64,000 nt of DNA from positions 5,050,290-5,114,289 of the forward strand of contig OU452221.1 in NCBI GenBank assembly GCA_911728455.2. Reading direction: 5' to 3'. This DNA is from Marthasterias glacialis (lineage: Eukaryota; Echinodermata; Asteroidea; Forcipulatida; Asteriidae). Within the stretch, counting starts at the first letter, position 1. Each line of letters opens with the position of its first letter. The translations under genes were made by a program, and so were the position numbers. Positions 44,830 to 56,579 of the stretch are shown here, piece by piece. The notes under the pieces are model-generated. The model was not told the origin of the DNA, searched no databases, and saw only the letters and a program-made list of their open reading frames with translations.

Positions 44830-47258
44830 AACCAGTGATGTACATTCCCAATTGAAGAATATCTGTAAATTCTCCCCAAAGCATAGAATTAAATTTACCA
44901 ATAGACTTCATGCTTCTCCTGATTGCAATTCACAGCTTTCCCTGAGGTGTTCGTGGTTTTTGAGGCGCAGAATCCTGGTCAAATGATTGACCAGGGCATA
45001 CTCCATTACGCCGTCAGAGGTCGTGAGAAGACTCATTTATGGGACGGGGATACAGTTTCACTGCCGAGATGATTTGCGAAGAAATGGGATATTATAATTT
45101 AAGGCAATGTTATCTAGTGCTGAGCAGATGGTTACCCTATACGCTACGAAGCCAGTTCGGTTTTCTTTCCCACAAATCTGTGCCACTAAGATGGAGTGCG
45201 TTGACTGGCTTTGTTTATGTGATGAGGCTCTCCGAAGAACTTATCACTCTGATCAGGGGATTCAAATAACTGGTCAGGTCCAAACTTCATAAAGCTGTTT
45301 ACCCGACGTAAGAAAATAGTTGTGCTTACTGTAGCAAAAACACATCCGTAAGCAAAGGTGTATTTCACAGGCGATTGAGAAGAGTTGACAGTGTGAACAC
45401 AATGAATTTGCATTATACTCGGACTCCAATAATAACAATAAAAGACACATGAGTTGTGAATTAATGCCACAGTCGAAATCAACTGTTTTTTATTTTGTGC
45501 CGGATACCGAATGTATGGGCAAACCGAACACAGAGCACATACGTTGGGCACACCAGACCCATCAATTCAAGTAAAATCGGGCACACGAGACCCAAAAGGT
45601 GTGCGTGTTCACAATGGATTTGCATTGTTGCCAAACGCACTTTTTTTTTTTTTTTTTTACAAGAACCGCTGGCAAGCTAGCATGCCATTTGCTTTGCTGA
45701 AGGTTACCAGTGTCTATCAAATAGAAACTGTGCTTAGGGTTGCTGCTCAAGTATACTCATCAGCGAAATGTAAAAGAGTGAAAAACCACTCGTTTTGTCC
45801 GCCATACCTCTCGTGCAAAAGAGCCATATGGCAGACAACTCTTTTTTACAGTGAAAGACAGGTATTTTTAACTTGAATAGGCGTGAAGCTGGATCTCCAA
45901 TTTCACTGAAAAAGGGTGATGCACAGTGAGTTGCAATCTCAAAAGATCCACACTGACACCACTCTGGCGAGTTTTACATTTTGAGAATAAAACGTAGGCT
46001 AGTTGCTGCTACAACACGTAAGGATTGTATTTTTTAATTGTTTATTTGTCTTATATGAAAGGAGGGTTCATTTTCACCTAACATAATCTCTCGTGAGTTT
46101 TATTTTTGACTGCGACTTACAGGGGTGGGGGTGGGGGTATCGTCACCGAGAATATGATGATTTGAATGTCCCTGTAACAGGGAATAATTGTGTAGATCTG
46201 CAAAGAAAATAATGCTTATTGCTAAGCAAAAGTTAGCTCAAACCCAGTCACAAATTTTAAAAATGGTAAAGCGTAAAGTAAGCTCGTGCACAAGCAAGCT
46301 TTTGTCAGTAGCCTGTGTAGTAGCAGATTTCTCTGCTAACGTAAGCGCGTTTTTTTCCACTTAAAAGGCAAGCAGAGCTATGAAATTGGGCCCACGTTTT
46401 CTCGCAGAGGTTTCCAAGACATGATATATTGAAATTTGTTATCATCAATAACAAATCTCAAAATATCAAGTCCTATAAACTATTCAGAAAACCATTTTCA
46501 TAATTCCTGTGGACGTTGTAACATCAGTAATATTGGATTTGACCTTATCAAACCCAATCAAGCAAGCATATAATGTATTGTCCTTAATATCTGGTAGGCC
46601 TACCCTTGGGATTTGAAGCTAGGTCAGGGAGAGATTTCCCCCCCCCCCCCCACCTCCAATGCAACCAACAGGTTGTACCCAGCTTGTTATAGCCGAGATT
46701 TCCTCTCAAAAAGTGACCTTTTATGGCAACATCAGCTGAAATATTAGATTCAATTTGAACGTGCAGTATCACTGATGATACACGAACACCGTCTGCCATT
46801 ACGGACGGGAAATTAAAGCGTCTGTTTTGGACCGTGTAATTCCGAAAGGAAATGACCGGTGGAGGTCCATGTTGTTACACTCAAAATATTTATTTTAGAT
46901 TCTTTGCCCCCGGGAAGATGACAAGAATCAAATCTGAAAGACAAACGCTGATAATGGGTAGCGGATAATCGAGAAAGAAAACAGTCCACTGAGTTTGAAG
47001 CGTCGCCGGCTGCTGGATGAGCGTCTGAGACACTCGGGAGTGTGATTTGTGAATTCAGGATGAGAGCCGACGTGACAGGCTGTTTCTCATGATTTGCAAG
47101 TTGAACGTAAAGCGTGCAGTTTTTACATTGTTGTAATCTAAACAAATTAATGTGATGTTTAACTTTACGTGTTCAGTTGCATACATTCATTAGGCTGATG
47201 TAGTAGATGATATTTTTTACAAGGTGACTAAATACTGGATTGCTTGTGCATGGTCAAT
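44830..47258. other. Intergenic, mostly featureless
   Basis: Poly-T at 45642-45659, a G-rich run near 46122-46138, a C run at 46638-46653 and a stray MITE terminus at 46368-46393. The overlapping 121-codon ORFs at 45186-45551 and 45511-45876 have no recognisable domain. Confidence 0.5.
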
Positions 47259-47537
47259 CGGGGTGTGGGAACATAGGGGTGTCGGAAAATAGGGGTATCG
47301 GAACATAGGGTGTCGGAACATAGGGGTGTCTGAACATAGGGGTGTCTGAACATTGGGGTGTTGGAACATTAGGGTGTAGGAACATAGGGGTGGAGGAATA
47401 TAGGGATGTCATAACATACGGGTGTCGGAACATAGGGGTTTTGGATCATAGGGTTGTCGGAATATAGAGATGTAGGTACATAGGGGTGTCCCAACATAGG
47501 GTTGTTTGAACATAGAGGTATTGGAATGTAGGTGTAA
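47259..47537. repeat. 16-bp minisatellite
   Basis: About 17 imperfect units of gtcggaacataggggt, with variants such as tctgaacatagg and ttggaacattag. G-rich on the + strand. Intergenic, with no recognised gene beside it. Confidence 0.92.
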
Positions 47538-47791
47538 CCATTTCAATAAACATTACCAACCAACCTCTTTTAAAAAAGCTATCAAATTTACCGGTCAAAT
47601 TTGAGAGAAAACGAAACAACAAAAAGTGGTTTGAGCACATCGATATCGTTAAGTTAACACATGTCTTAAGCCAGACCATCAGCTCTATAATGCACAAATT
47701 AATGTATAGTTCTGTTCATCAACATTAGAATTAATTGGTACAGTAAATAATCCCCCCAGAAAATGTTTTCAATGTCCCAACCTGTCCCCCC

Positions 47792-47902
47792 AAAAAAAAA
47801 AATAATAATAATAATAATAAAATAAAAAAAATAAAATAAAAAATAAATAAAAAAAATAAATAAATAAATAAATAAATAGATAAAAAGAAAATAAATAAAA
47901 AT
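47792..47902. repeat. A-rich simple repeat (AAT/AAAT)n
   Basis: Low-complexity run of aataataat, then aaataaataaat and similar, on the + strand. No other content. Confidence 0.9.
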
Positions 47903-48369
47903 GCCACTACTCTTTTAAAAACACCAATGATGTAATGTACCCTTTGAGGTTATTTTCAAGAGTTCTATTTCTGGTCAGCAACAGTGATAGACTTCGACCT
48001 CAAAAAGAATCCGAGTGAAAAATGCTGTTCTATAGAAGGCTGAGTACATCAATCAAACAGTTCAACACCCTTTTTGCCTGACTCTTCTTTCCGAGGGTTA
48101 ATTTTAACTGAAAAATTAATTAAATAACTGTTGTTGTTTTTTAAATTTGTATTTACCCATTGTGGATACAGAATGATGGATTTGGTCGATTGTTATTGTT
48201 AAACAGACCGGTGTCAGCTGGCCAGTTAAAAACAATTCCTAAACTTGAACTGCATTAATAATAGTTTGCATAAAACACAAATTTGACAAAAGACAACAAG
48301 CCATCTGTTGTCTTTATTTGTCAGCCATGCATGGGTTTAGATTTTTTTGAGAAAGGGAAATTTTACAAA

Positions 48370-48555
48370 TTTAGAATATAAATTGAACAATTTAAGAGTG
48401 TTAATTTTTGCATCAGGGATAATAAGACTATTTGTGTGTGTGGTTTTTTGTGTGTTTTTTTTTGCCCATGCACCAATGTGTGTCCCGATGAGTCCTGTGA
48501 AAAAGGACTCGGGGAAAGTACCAAGTTTACAGTGTTTAACACACATCATTGTATG
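48370..48555 (+). mobile_element. Headless fragment of the family E repeat
   Basis: Has gcatcagggataataaga, tttgcccatgcaccaatgtg, gagtcctgtgaaaaaggact and gaaagtaccaagt, sharing order with the body of 6640-6900. No tRNA-like head adjoins. Confidence 0.5.
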
Positions 48556-48779
48556 GGGGGAAAATAGTAATAATTCAAGAGTGAATTATATGACTGAAGT
48601 AAAAAGTGTTGTGACAGGCATGCAACTTTTCAGCGAATTAGCCGATAGTCTTCTTTTCATCTTGGGCTTTTGTGCCATAGAAATCTGAAACACACTCTTT
48701 GAAGAGTCGTATTAAATTATCAAGTTGGATGTCTGTAGTTATGATATTTTGCATTGAGAATGAGCTCTTGCAAATTGCT

Positions 48780-48905
48780 TTACCATCACATAAGCAACTG
48801 TCTCTATAGTCTGATATATTCAAATTTAAGCAGTAACTTCCAAGTCAATGTACCGGACATTATTCAAGTCTAACTCACGAACGGCTCATTGAGGGTATAA
48901 AAGAA
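48780..48905. mobile_element. Single-arm relative of the 44466-44826 fold-back
   Basis: Contains aagcaactgtctctatagtc, tga..tattcaaatttaagcagtaact, gtaccggacattattcaagt and cacgaacggctcattgag, matching the right arm of 44466-44826 with divergence. No opposite arm is seen. Confidence 0.65.
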
Positions 48906-49309
48906 CATTCTCAACAGCTAGCTTCACAGTATGAGTCTTTCTTATTAATGTTTAACATAGGGCCATTGTACCAAGCGACTAGAAATGAATTTCGTTTGAA
49001 AAGAAGAATAAATATTCCCCCCCCAAAAAAAAAAAAAAAAAAAAAAAAAACCAGGACTCATTCAGGTTTGACGGTTGCCATGACATTCAGTTACATGTGT
49101 TGCTATTTTCAGAGAGAAGTCTGCCGTTTTATTAGTATACATTTGGGTTCAACAACCTTATTTTAAATGCAGGCCTGGGGGGGAAAAAACCTAAAAATGC
49201 ATTATTCTCACTGAAGTACATTGTGAATTATGATTTACTTGAGTGTTGTAGTCAATACTTTAAGATCGGTGAAGAAGACCTGGAGTGCCTTGTGTAGGAG
49301 TAATTTGAA

Positions 49310-49660
49310 TTATAAGCCGAGCAGTCTAGTGCATCAGACTCAAATTCTGATGGTTAAAGTCATCGGAGTGTGGGTTCGATTCCCGGTAGTGACACTTTTG
49401 TCCTTGAAGGGGGCACTTAAACCATAATTGCTTCTCTGAGCCCAGGTGTATAAATGGGAACCTGAGAGGGCTGACACAGTATTGTGTTAGATTTAACCCC
49501 TTGGCGTTAATTTGAGCAGCTTGGGGTTGTATGCTCCCCAGAGAGTTGAGAAAGTTGGAGGAATGGTTTGAGGAAAGTAAGCCTGATGAACAGGAATGAT
49601 GATTTTGTAAAGTCCCCCATCTAGCTCCAAGGATAACGTGCGCTATATAAGAACCAATCA
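49310..49660 (+). mobile_element. tRNA-derived SINE (family C)
   Basis: Head taagccgagcagtctagtgc, B box gtgggttcgattcccggtag; body cctgagagggctgacacagt, cagcttggggttgtatgctc, tail gcgctatataagaacc. Confidence 0.82.
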
Positions 49661-49935
49661 AAATAGGGTATCCTTGAAGATTCCAGTGATGTCTTCAAGA
49701 CCCAAACTGTAGAATGTTGGCGACATATTTCATGTAAACGAACTGTCTATCCTGTAATCAGTAAACACACCATAAAAAAAACCACTCGTGAAAATTTCAT
49801 CAAATTGATTGTCACCAGGGTTGAAAAATGTTGGGGATTTTGTGGACATTCACACCAGGCTTTGTTTCGATGGCAGCATTCAAAGTAAGCAGTGGTAAAT
49901 TGTTGGGTCTTCAATCGCTAAATACTAGAACAGCG

Positions 49936-51324
49936 CACAGTGGGCCCACATGGGATCAAAGTGCGCCAAAAATTAAAACCCCATCTTTATTACGTAACAA
50001 GTTCATATCCCAAGGTTTTCCGACCCATAGAATCCAATGATGATAATCGCATGAGCGTATGACGTCATAAAAAAGTCGATTTTTTATTGGTCCCCATGTA
50101 ACGGTATTTGCCGTCGTGTTTTTATGTAGGCCCCCTATGTCCTGTATCAGGTAGGTTTACTTTATTGTGGTTTTCCGACCCGTAGAATTCAATGGTGATT
50201 ATCAGATCAAAGTATAACGCCAGTAAAATGCCAATTTCTGATTGACCTTTATGTAATGAACTGTAATTGCTTTCTTTATATGAACAGAATTTACACATTA
50301 TCGATTTGTCAGTGAAAAAAAATGATACTGTATATTTTCGGGTGAATAAATCATGTTATCTGCAGTTTCTGACGTCATTAAAAACGGATGTTAAGTTAAT
50401 TTGGTATGTCCCCTACTCAATGGTGAAGGAATATAGAGACGTTGACTTAAGCCCATTATAATATCAGATAAACATGAATAACTGTATTTAACGTTAGTAC
50501 AAAAATAGAAAAAAAAGGCTTTAACTTACATTCTATGAGGTTTCACTGTCTGAGGACTCACTATCTTAAAAAGACATCAACACTTCACCGGTCGACATTA
50601 TATTGACTCATCACAGCCTTTTCACACAGTATCAGTAATTTCAACTGCGTCATAAGCCATCTAAAGTAATAATATTGCAAAACAAAACCTCACTCAAAGG
50701 GTGCCGCCACTCGAAAATGAGGGTGTCGTGTTCCTTAACGGCGTGTGTAACAGTAGAGTACAGAAAAGGGACCAAAACGTACAGTTTTCGCTGCAGAAAA
50801 ACTGCACTAAAATCGTGTGTCGCAGGTTGTCGCAGCTAAATTTGGTACCAAATGAATGCAGAAAGGCTGCTCTATCCGAAAAGGTTAAAATTTAGGCGGA
50901 AAAAGGCGGCGATCTACAGTTTCTGTAGTGCCAAACAAAAAATCACAAGTTTCGTATCAATTTTGCCACAATTATCAGTATTTATTAACAGAAAAAAAAT
51001 AAAATAAGTAAAAATGGTTAAATTCCCCTTCAAATGTAAACTATAGATAATGTGCAAGAGAATCATTAGCTCCGTAGTTAAATGCAAAGTGTCTGATTTT
51101 GATTATTGAAGAATACTGTAACTTTTCACCTTTTATTGTCATTTTGGGTGTTTTTACGGCTTTTATGACGTCATAACACACCAGTAACAAAAATATTTGC
51201 TCAATTTTACCAGATAATAGTCAGATGGGGCATAAGCAAACGAAAAAGCGTCGAAACAGATACAACTACCGTGGTCAGATTTTACTAATATTGGCGCACT
51301 TTGATCCCACTCTGGCCCACTGTG
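49936..51324. mobile_element. Non-autonomous DNA transposon with CACAGTG termini, Transib/RAG-like
   Basis: Both ends start CACAGTGGGCC and continue as imperfect inverted repeats of about 35 bp that share TGGGATCAAAGTGCGCCA. A 5-bp direct repeat CAGCG flanks the element (49931-49935 and 51325-51329). Known: 5-bp duplications together with a CACWRTG-type heptamer are hallmarks of Transib and RAG-like transposons. The 1389-bp interior has no ORF above 64 codons that I recognise, so it would depend on a transposase elsewhere. It contains an internal direct duplication (ggttttccgaccc at 50013 and 50169, offset 156). hAT (8-bp duplication) and CACTA (2-4 bp) fit less well. Confidence 0.65.
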
Positions 51325-51608
51325 CAGCGGTCCGCCAACCTTTCGGCCGGCGATCCTCTGAAAATTTCAGGCAAGCTCAACCCACTTGCCGATCGGACAA
51401 TTGAACCCCTGCTGCTGAGGTAATGGCGTAAAAACAGGCTAATCTTTACAGGAGTGTGGGGTAAATACATTGAGCTGATCATACAAGTTAAGGGGAAATA
51501 CCATGTTATTGATGATAGATCGACTGTGAGGCAATCTTTGATGCTGACAGACTGATCAAAAGTGTTACGATAAATTTGAGCGCTTCTCTGTCAAAGTTTG
51601 GTAACCCA

Positions 51609-51778
51609 CCTGCAGTCAATTTCACGAAGAGCTAAGAACAATCTTAAACTGAGTAAATGTATGAATCAACCTGAATTGCTAAGGAAAGTGTGATGTCACA
51701 CTACACACTACAAATCACTATGCATCTTAAAATTAGGTTGATTCCTAAGTTAAGAGAGTTTGGTGAAATCGACTGCTG
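51609..51778. mobile_element. Possible diverged relative of the 42181 MITE
   Basis: Ends gcagtcaatttcacgaagag and tggtgaaatcgactgc are weakly inverted, with gattcctaagttaag and caatcttaaact inside. A tentative call. Confidence 0.35.
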
Positions 51779-51878
51779 AACTTGTTCGCGACCCACTTTT
51801 TAGGTCATGACTCATAGTTGGCGATACATTGTACTAGACTATGACACTAATTTAAGCGGACATGTTTCTCTAGAGGAT

Positions 51879-52054
51879 TGGCCCAATTTCATGGAGCTGC
51901 TTAAGCACAAAAATTTGCCAAGCACAATGAACATTATTCTTTCCAAAATAAGGTTGCCAGCCAAAATACCATATCACATCTACCATCAGTGACTGGTATC
52001 CTGCTCAGTTTTGCTTAGCAGTAAATTGATAAGCAGCTCTATGAAATTGGGTCC
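51879..52054. mobile_element. MITE, gggcccaatttcat family, long form
   Basis: Left ggcccaatttcatggagctg, then cttaagcac; right aagcagctctatgaaattgg, then gtcc. The interior has ccaaaataccatatcacatc and gactggtatcctgctcagtt. Confidence 0.82.
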
Positions 52055-53304
52055 TTGTTTGAACATTTTTAAAGTGAGCTTTCAGATTGTAACAAAAAGT
52101 TTTTACTTTTAGTTTTTTTTTAAGAATAATTACCTATTTCTTACTTTGTCATTAAGAGATGCAGTTCTGCCGATTCCAAACAATATTCTTCAATGGGGAG
52201 ACTTTGCATACCACATTATTGTATTATTTATTTCAATACTTTTTGATTGCTGGTAATATTAATGAATTGTTTTTTTTTTGGTTTTTTTTGAGACTACGTC
52301 ATTCTGAGACACTAGTCAACTGTTACTATTTATTGACCAAGTTCACCTTATACACCATCATCACAATAATCTTGCTTGCGCCATTTTGGAAATCAGTGTC
52401 ACTGTGTGTTATACAGCGTGGTTCGCATTTTAGGCGATGCGGCGTTTACACGTAGGCCCTATGTACCTATTGATTCCAAAAATGGTGAGCGTGGCACAGT
52501 CGCCGCGTGTGATGTGCGTGCCAGGGGCCAATAGACCGATTGCGCGACCCTGTCATGTGACCTATTGTGGGCATAATGTAAACAAACACGACGTTCTCCA
52601 TAGGAAAGTGCGATACGGTACGTGATGATTGTTGCAATTTTGTTTATTCGATCGAGGCTTTTCTTTCTCGAAATCTGTGAAATCTGTGAAAAATATAAAG
52701 CCAGTAAGGACAGTTCCAGCAAGTCTTGGAAATTGGTAACGTATAAATTTGCACGGTGTGTACCAGTGCACGACGGAACGTTTAGGTCAGATGACCGCGA
52801 TCACACACTTTTCAACACAACAATTTCAAATCTTTGAAGCTGAATCATCCAAAGAAATTGTTTTCCAAAACTGTGTGATTTCTTTGTCTAATCGAAGTTT
52901 CGCATGGCTAGGTATAAATCCTCACTTTTCCAACGTTCTTTACCCTTTTTTTTTTTATTTAAGCCTACATTACAAACAAAATAACAGGCAGGTGGCTACA
53001 TAGGCGTCCGACGCCGGTAATGCATAACTCAAAATAAACCTCTTTTGTAGTAGAATACTTGTCGTTTATGAAACTGTAATGTGATTAATATCAATGTCAC
53101 AACACACAACTTTAATAAAACGGCTCTTGTAAATGTGTTATTATTACCAAAAGCCAACTTTTGGTGTGACTCTGTCGGTCACGGCATGTACTATTTGCAA
53201 GAAGTTTGCCATCAGCTCAGACGACGTAGTACCCACGTGATGACAGGTAAACATCGGTCGCGCAATCGGTCTACCCGTAAAACGCTTACTCCTATGGGCT
53301 GTGG
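52055..53304. other. Intergenic, no recognised gene
   Basis: A CpG-richer patch at about 52430-52625 overlaps short ORFs on both strands (62 and 87 codons), but no domain can be named. Confidence 0.45.
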
Positions 53305-53356
53305 CAGGGTGTAAGTGCAGAATTCTGAGGTAAGCAGAGCCATGAAATCGGGCCCT
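53305..53356. mobile_element. One end of a gggcccaatttcat MITE
   Basis: gcagaattctgaggtaagca, then gagccatgaaatcgggccct, matches the right terminus of the family; the left part is not recognised. Similar stray termini occur at about 446-480 and 46368-46393. Confidence 0.6.
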
Positions 53357-53429
53357 GGTTAGAGATATGTGTCCTGCTGCTCATATTTGTACCATTCAAG
53401 ATATCTTTTTAACACAAGCTCGCTGATAG

Positions 53430-54032
53430 CGGAAGACTTTTCAGGTGAATCCCTTGTTCTTGGAAATGTGCGCATGCTCAAAACTACAGAAACATGGAAA
53501 TTTACTAGTCTGGTTCCCTGGCCAAAGATTCTCTGACGACTCTTGATAAAAATCTTAGGTCAGGCATCATCCAAAGTTAAACAGATAATGACGCAGCATT
53601 ATAAATATTCATTACTTTGCACCAACGGTGGACGATTTCGTTGGATAAAAAACGGAGCACTGATGACGGGCTCTGTTTACTTTCAAAAGCCTGGGATAAT
53701 CAGTTTGTACAAATGTTACAAATATATTTAAATATTGTGTTGAATTTGTTGGGGTAAAAAAAGGAATGAAAAACGATAATGGGATGTGTCTGCCAAATTT
53801 GGCGAATTTTTTTATCAACAAAAGAAATGTCCCACCATCAACGACACTGTCCGAATGTTGACGACAACGAGTTTGGAGCATTTCGGATATTTTCGGAAAA
53901 GAAGGAATTCCTCCTTTTTTGTCACGTGACATTTGGGTGATACCGGACCCTAAAATCGACAGAGAATAGTTGGAGATTTTGGGGTCTGGGAACCAGACTA
54001 GAAATTTACCTGGTAAGTCTGCTGCCACCTAG
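53430..54032. mobile_element. cactaggtggcagcag MITE interrupted by a second transposon
   Basis: The left part (agacttttcaggtgaatccc to aaatttac) and right part (gaaatttacctggtaagtct, then gctgccacctag) match the ends of the 23241-23347 copy. They are separated by the 495-bp element at 53506-54000. Removing that element and one duplicated 9-mer restores the colinear family sequence. Confidence 0.82.
53506..54000. mobile_element. Nested 495-bp DNA transposon, 9-bp target duplication
   Basis: Perfect 13-bp terminal inverted repeats TAGTCTGGTTCCC / GGGAACCAGACTA. Flanked by GAAATTTAC at 53497-53505 and 54001-54009. The uninterrupted target gaaatttacctg exists in the sister MITE at 23241-23347, which proves the duplication. 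9-bp duplications are typical of Mutator-like elements, but the superfamily is not certain. No transposase ORF. Confidence 0.88.
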
Positions 54033-54039
54033 ACACGAT

Positions 54040-54460
54040 AAGTCTTGGTATAGTTCTTATATAGCGCTTCATCACACCCGAAGGGCGTCTCAAAGCGCTC
54101 AGTATTTTTTCCTGCAAGGTATGTGGAGTTATGTTTTTGAAGTATGAGACCTGTTCCTTTACATGTCACCATAAATGGTTTACAAGGTGCTGTGGTGCAA
54201 TCTGCAGCCAAATCAAATCAGTAATACCGGGGCGAACCCCTTTTCTATGCGATAATTGCACTTGGTTCTTTTACGTGCGCTACACAACATACATGTACAT
54301 GACCTACGGCTTTATGTCCCATCCGAAGTACGCAGCAATTATGGTTAACTGTCTTGCGGAAGGACACAAGTGTCACGACCGGTACTCGAACCCACACTCT
54401 GCTGATCAGAAACACCAGAGCTTGAGTTCGGTGTTCTTATCCACTCGGACATAAGACACG
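54040..54460 (-). mobile_element. tRNA-derived SINE (family A), minus strand
   Basis: Reverse complement of the family: ggtactcgaacccacactct and gctgatcagaaacaccagag are the B-box side; tcttatatagcgcttcatca and cacccgaagggcgtctc the tail side. It provides the uninterrupted reference for the MITE insertion in the 41888 copy. Confidence 0.83.
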
Positions 54461-54469
54461 CCACTTCAA

Positions 54470-55600
54470 GACACGCAATTTGGTACTGTGCGGTACGCAG
54501 TGAAGCGCGCGCGGTTAAACCGCGGTAGACCAGACAATATCTTTACAGGCAGACCATCAAGGGCAGAGAGTGTACATCAATTCAAGGGGTAAACTTTGCT
54601 TGAAGCTAGTGGTACTCCAGTCCGGTCCCCATATTTCTTGGTTGTACATTATCAGACGGCATTGTGTGGACATGTCCGTTCGTACTAATGTGCAAGCGAG
54701 GCTAATCTTTTTCTACTACTCCCTCCAGCCTCTCTTTGAGTGGTTCTCCTTGAGCATCTCTTCCTCCATGATGGAAGCTGATGGAGATATTGGCATCTTG
54801 ATATAAAGGTCAATCTACTCCACTGCTGTGATGGAGTTTATCTCCTCCACACACACAAGGAATTCACATCATTGCAGCTTATTCATCATTAACATCCGCC
54901 AGTGTAATTGGTATGCCATTCATTATCTCCTTCCCATCGATATATACATGCACGTGCTACTTTTGACGGCAGATCCGTCCCTCTCAGCATAATTCTGTTG
55001 GCACCCGTTGTATCATGCATATAATGAGCTTGCACGGGGGAGGCGGTTTTACAGGTGTTTTTGACCCTGCTGGCATGTAGGGTATTCTAGGTGATTCACC
55101 TAAGAATCATGCATAAGGGATGGATCAAGGGGGGGAGGAGAGTGAGATTCACTAAATGACTGGCAGGGACATGAACAAAATAAATGTAAAAGGATTATGT
55201 GTATTCCTAATGGTTCGTGGGATTGATGAATTATCCCTAGACAGAAAAGTTGTGAAGAGGTGTGGGAACACGTCTAAGAGGCTCATTTTCATCGGGCTGG
55301 GAAAGGTGGAAATTCGTTTCGAATTCATAAAGGGTTTTGGAGTGTTGATCTTCGGTGATTCTCCATGCCTGGGCCCTGTTAACTCGCCAGATGTTCACAG
55401 TGAAAAGCGATTCTGTTTTCACTTAATGCCAACACTTCAATATTGGGTGCATGCTGGCGCATGTGTTGAGTTACTTGGGAGAGCATGCTTGGTTGTAGTT
55501 TGTTCCCTGTTTATGACCCCTTGCATTTCGACATCGTCTTCTCTGCAAATGGGTGTGGAGAATCGATAATTGTCTAGCATCTCTCGGGTTTTTTTCGTTT
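54470..55600. other. Intergenic, no recognised gene
   Basis: The 137-codon ORF at 55156-55569 is the longest here outside repeats. It shows no motif I can name, and no splice or promoter evidence supports it. Confidence 0.45.
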
Positions 55601-55624
55601 TTTTTTTCTTTCCCCCTTTTTTTA

Positions 55625-55625
<1 letters not shown>

Positions 55626-55712
<87 letters not shown>

Positions 55713-55749
55713 CCTCCTCCTCCCCCTTTCTCCCTCTTCCCTCTCTCTC

Positions 55750-55798
<49 letters not shown>
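55626..55798. repeat. (TC)n polypyrimidine tract
   Basis: Nearly pure pyrimidine for about 170 bases: (TC)n to about 55708, an imperfect c-rich middle with cctcc and ccctttctccc, then (TC)n again to 55798. Preceded by poly-T. The purine strand reads (GA)n. Ser-Leu and Arg-Glu repeat ORFs here are artefacts of the tract. Confidence 0.95.
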
Positions 55799-55800
<2 letters not shown>

Positions 55801-56104
55801 GCACTTACGACCAGAGTCTGGGAAACCTGGAGACGAAAGCTAAATCCTTCAGCTGAATGCAATACTTCAAGTTGGGTACATGTGCACAGAGGTCTTGTGA
55901 TGTGCATACATGAGTCTTTATATAGTGGACATTTCTTCATCTTTTGTTCACAGGTCTTCGAGCCTTCAGGCTACACAATGCTGTGCACTGTTTTAGGATT
56001 CCTAGGTTTGCTTGAGATAATAATAACAATCATCCCCTACCTTCACAAACTTCCCAAAACCTTCACACCAAAGCCCATCCCCACACCCTTCCCCTGACAC
56101 CTTC

Positions 56105-56575
56105 CTGGTTGAGGCTTAAAACAGATTGTATAGGGGTACAACCCAGTATTCAACTATGCATGGTTGTGAGGCTTCATAAAGTTTGTAGTGTTACAACCAC
56201 GTATTCAACTGTGCATTGAGGCCCCATAAAGTGTGTAATGATACAACCACCAAATATTAAACTGTGCATGTTGTTCCAAACTCAACACCAACCCCCTACA
56301 CTAACACCCAACCCCCTACAGTAGGCCTACGGTCTTGTCAAAAACTCCCTCATTCATACCCTTCAATTGACCACCTTCTCCTGCCACTCAATCCCTCACA
56401 CACCCTTTCCCCACTATCACACCAAACCCACACCCCACCCCCACCCCACACCCTTCCCCTGACCCCTTTATGGTTGTGGCTTCATATTGTGTGTAGTGTT
56501 TCAACCAACTGTGCATGGGTGCAGATTAATAGTGATTAAGTTGTGTATGGTTAGCCTTACATACTTATGAAGCCT
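56105..56575. repeat. Dispersed, diverged monomers of the 55-bp satellite
   Basis: Segments such as acaacccagtattcaac followed by tatgcatggttgtgaggc, then cataaagtttgtagtgttac, match the monomer of the 61-63 kb array, here in two or three degenerate copies. A C-rich stretch (about 56285-56460) lies between them, with further pieces at 56470-56570. They look like remnants outside the homogenised array. Confidence 0.75.
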
Positions 56576-56579
56576 CAAA

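Noticed and set aside
45186..45876. 121-codon ORFs on both strands
   Set aside because: No family resemblance, low-complexity poly-F inside one, and no splice-site or promoter support.
49936..51324. hAT element
   Set aside because: The ends resemble some hAT termini, but the flanks share five, not eight, bases.
55156..55569. 137-codon ORF
   Set aside because: No recognisable motif; its minus-strand and overlapping ORFs are similar in length to chance ORFs nearby.
55437..56097. ORFs of 96-175 codons rich in Ser-Leu or Arg-Glu
   Set aside because: Translations of the (TC)n tract; flanking residues show no domain.
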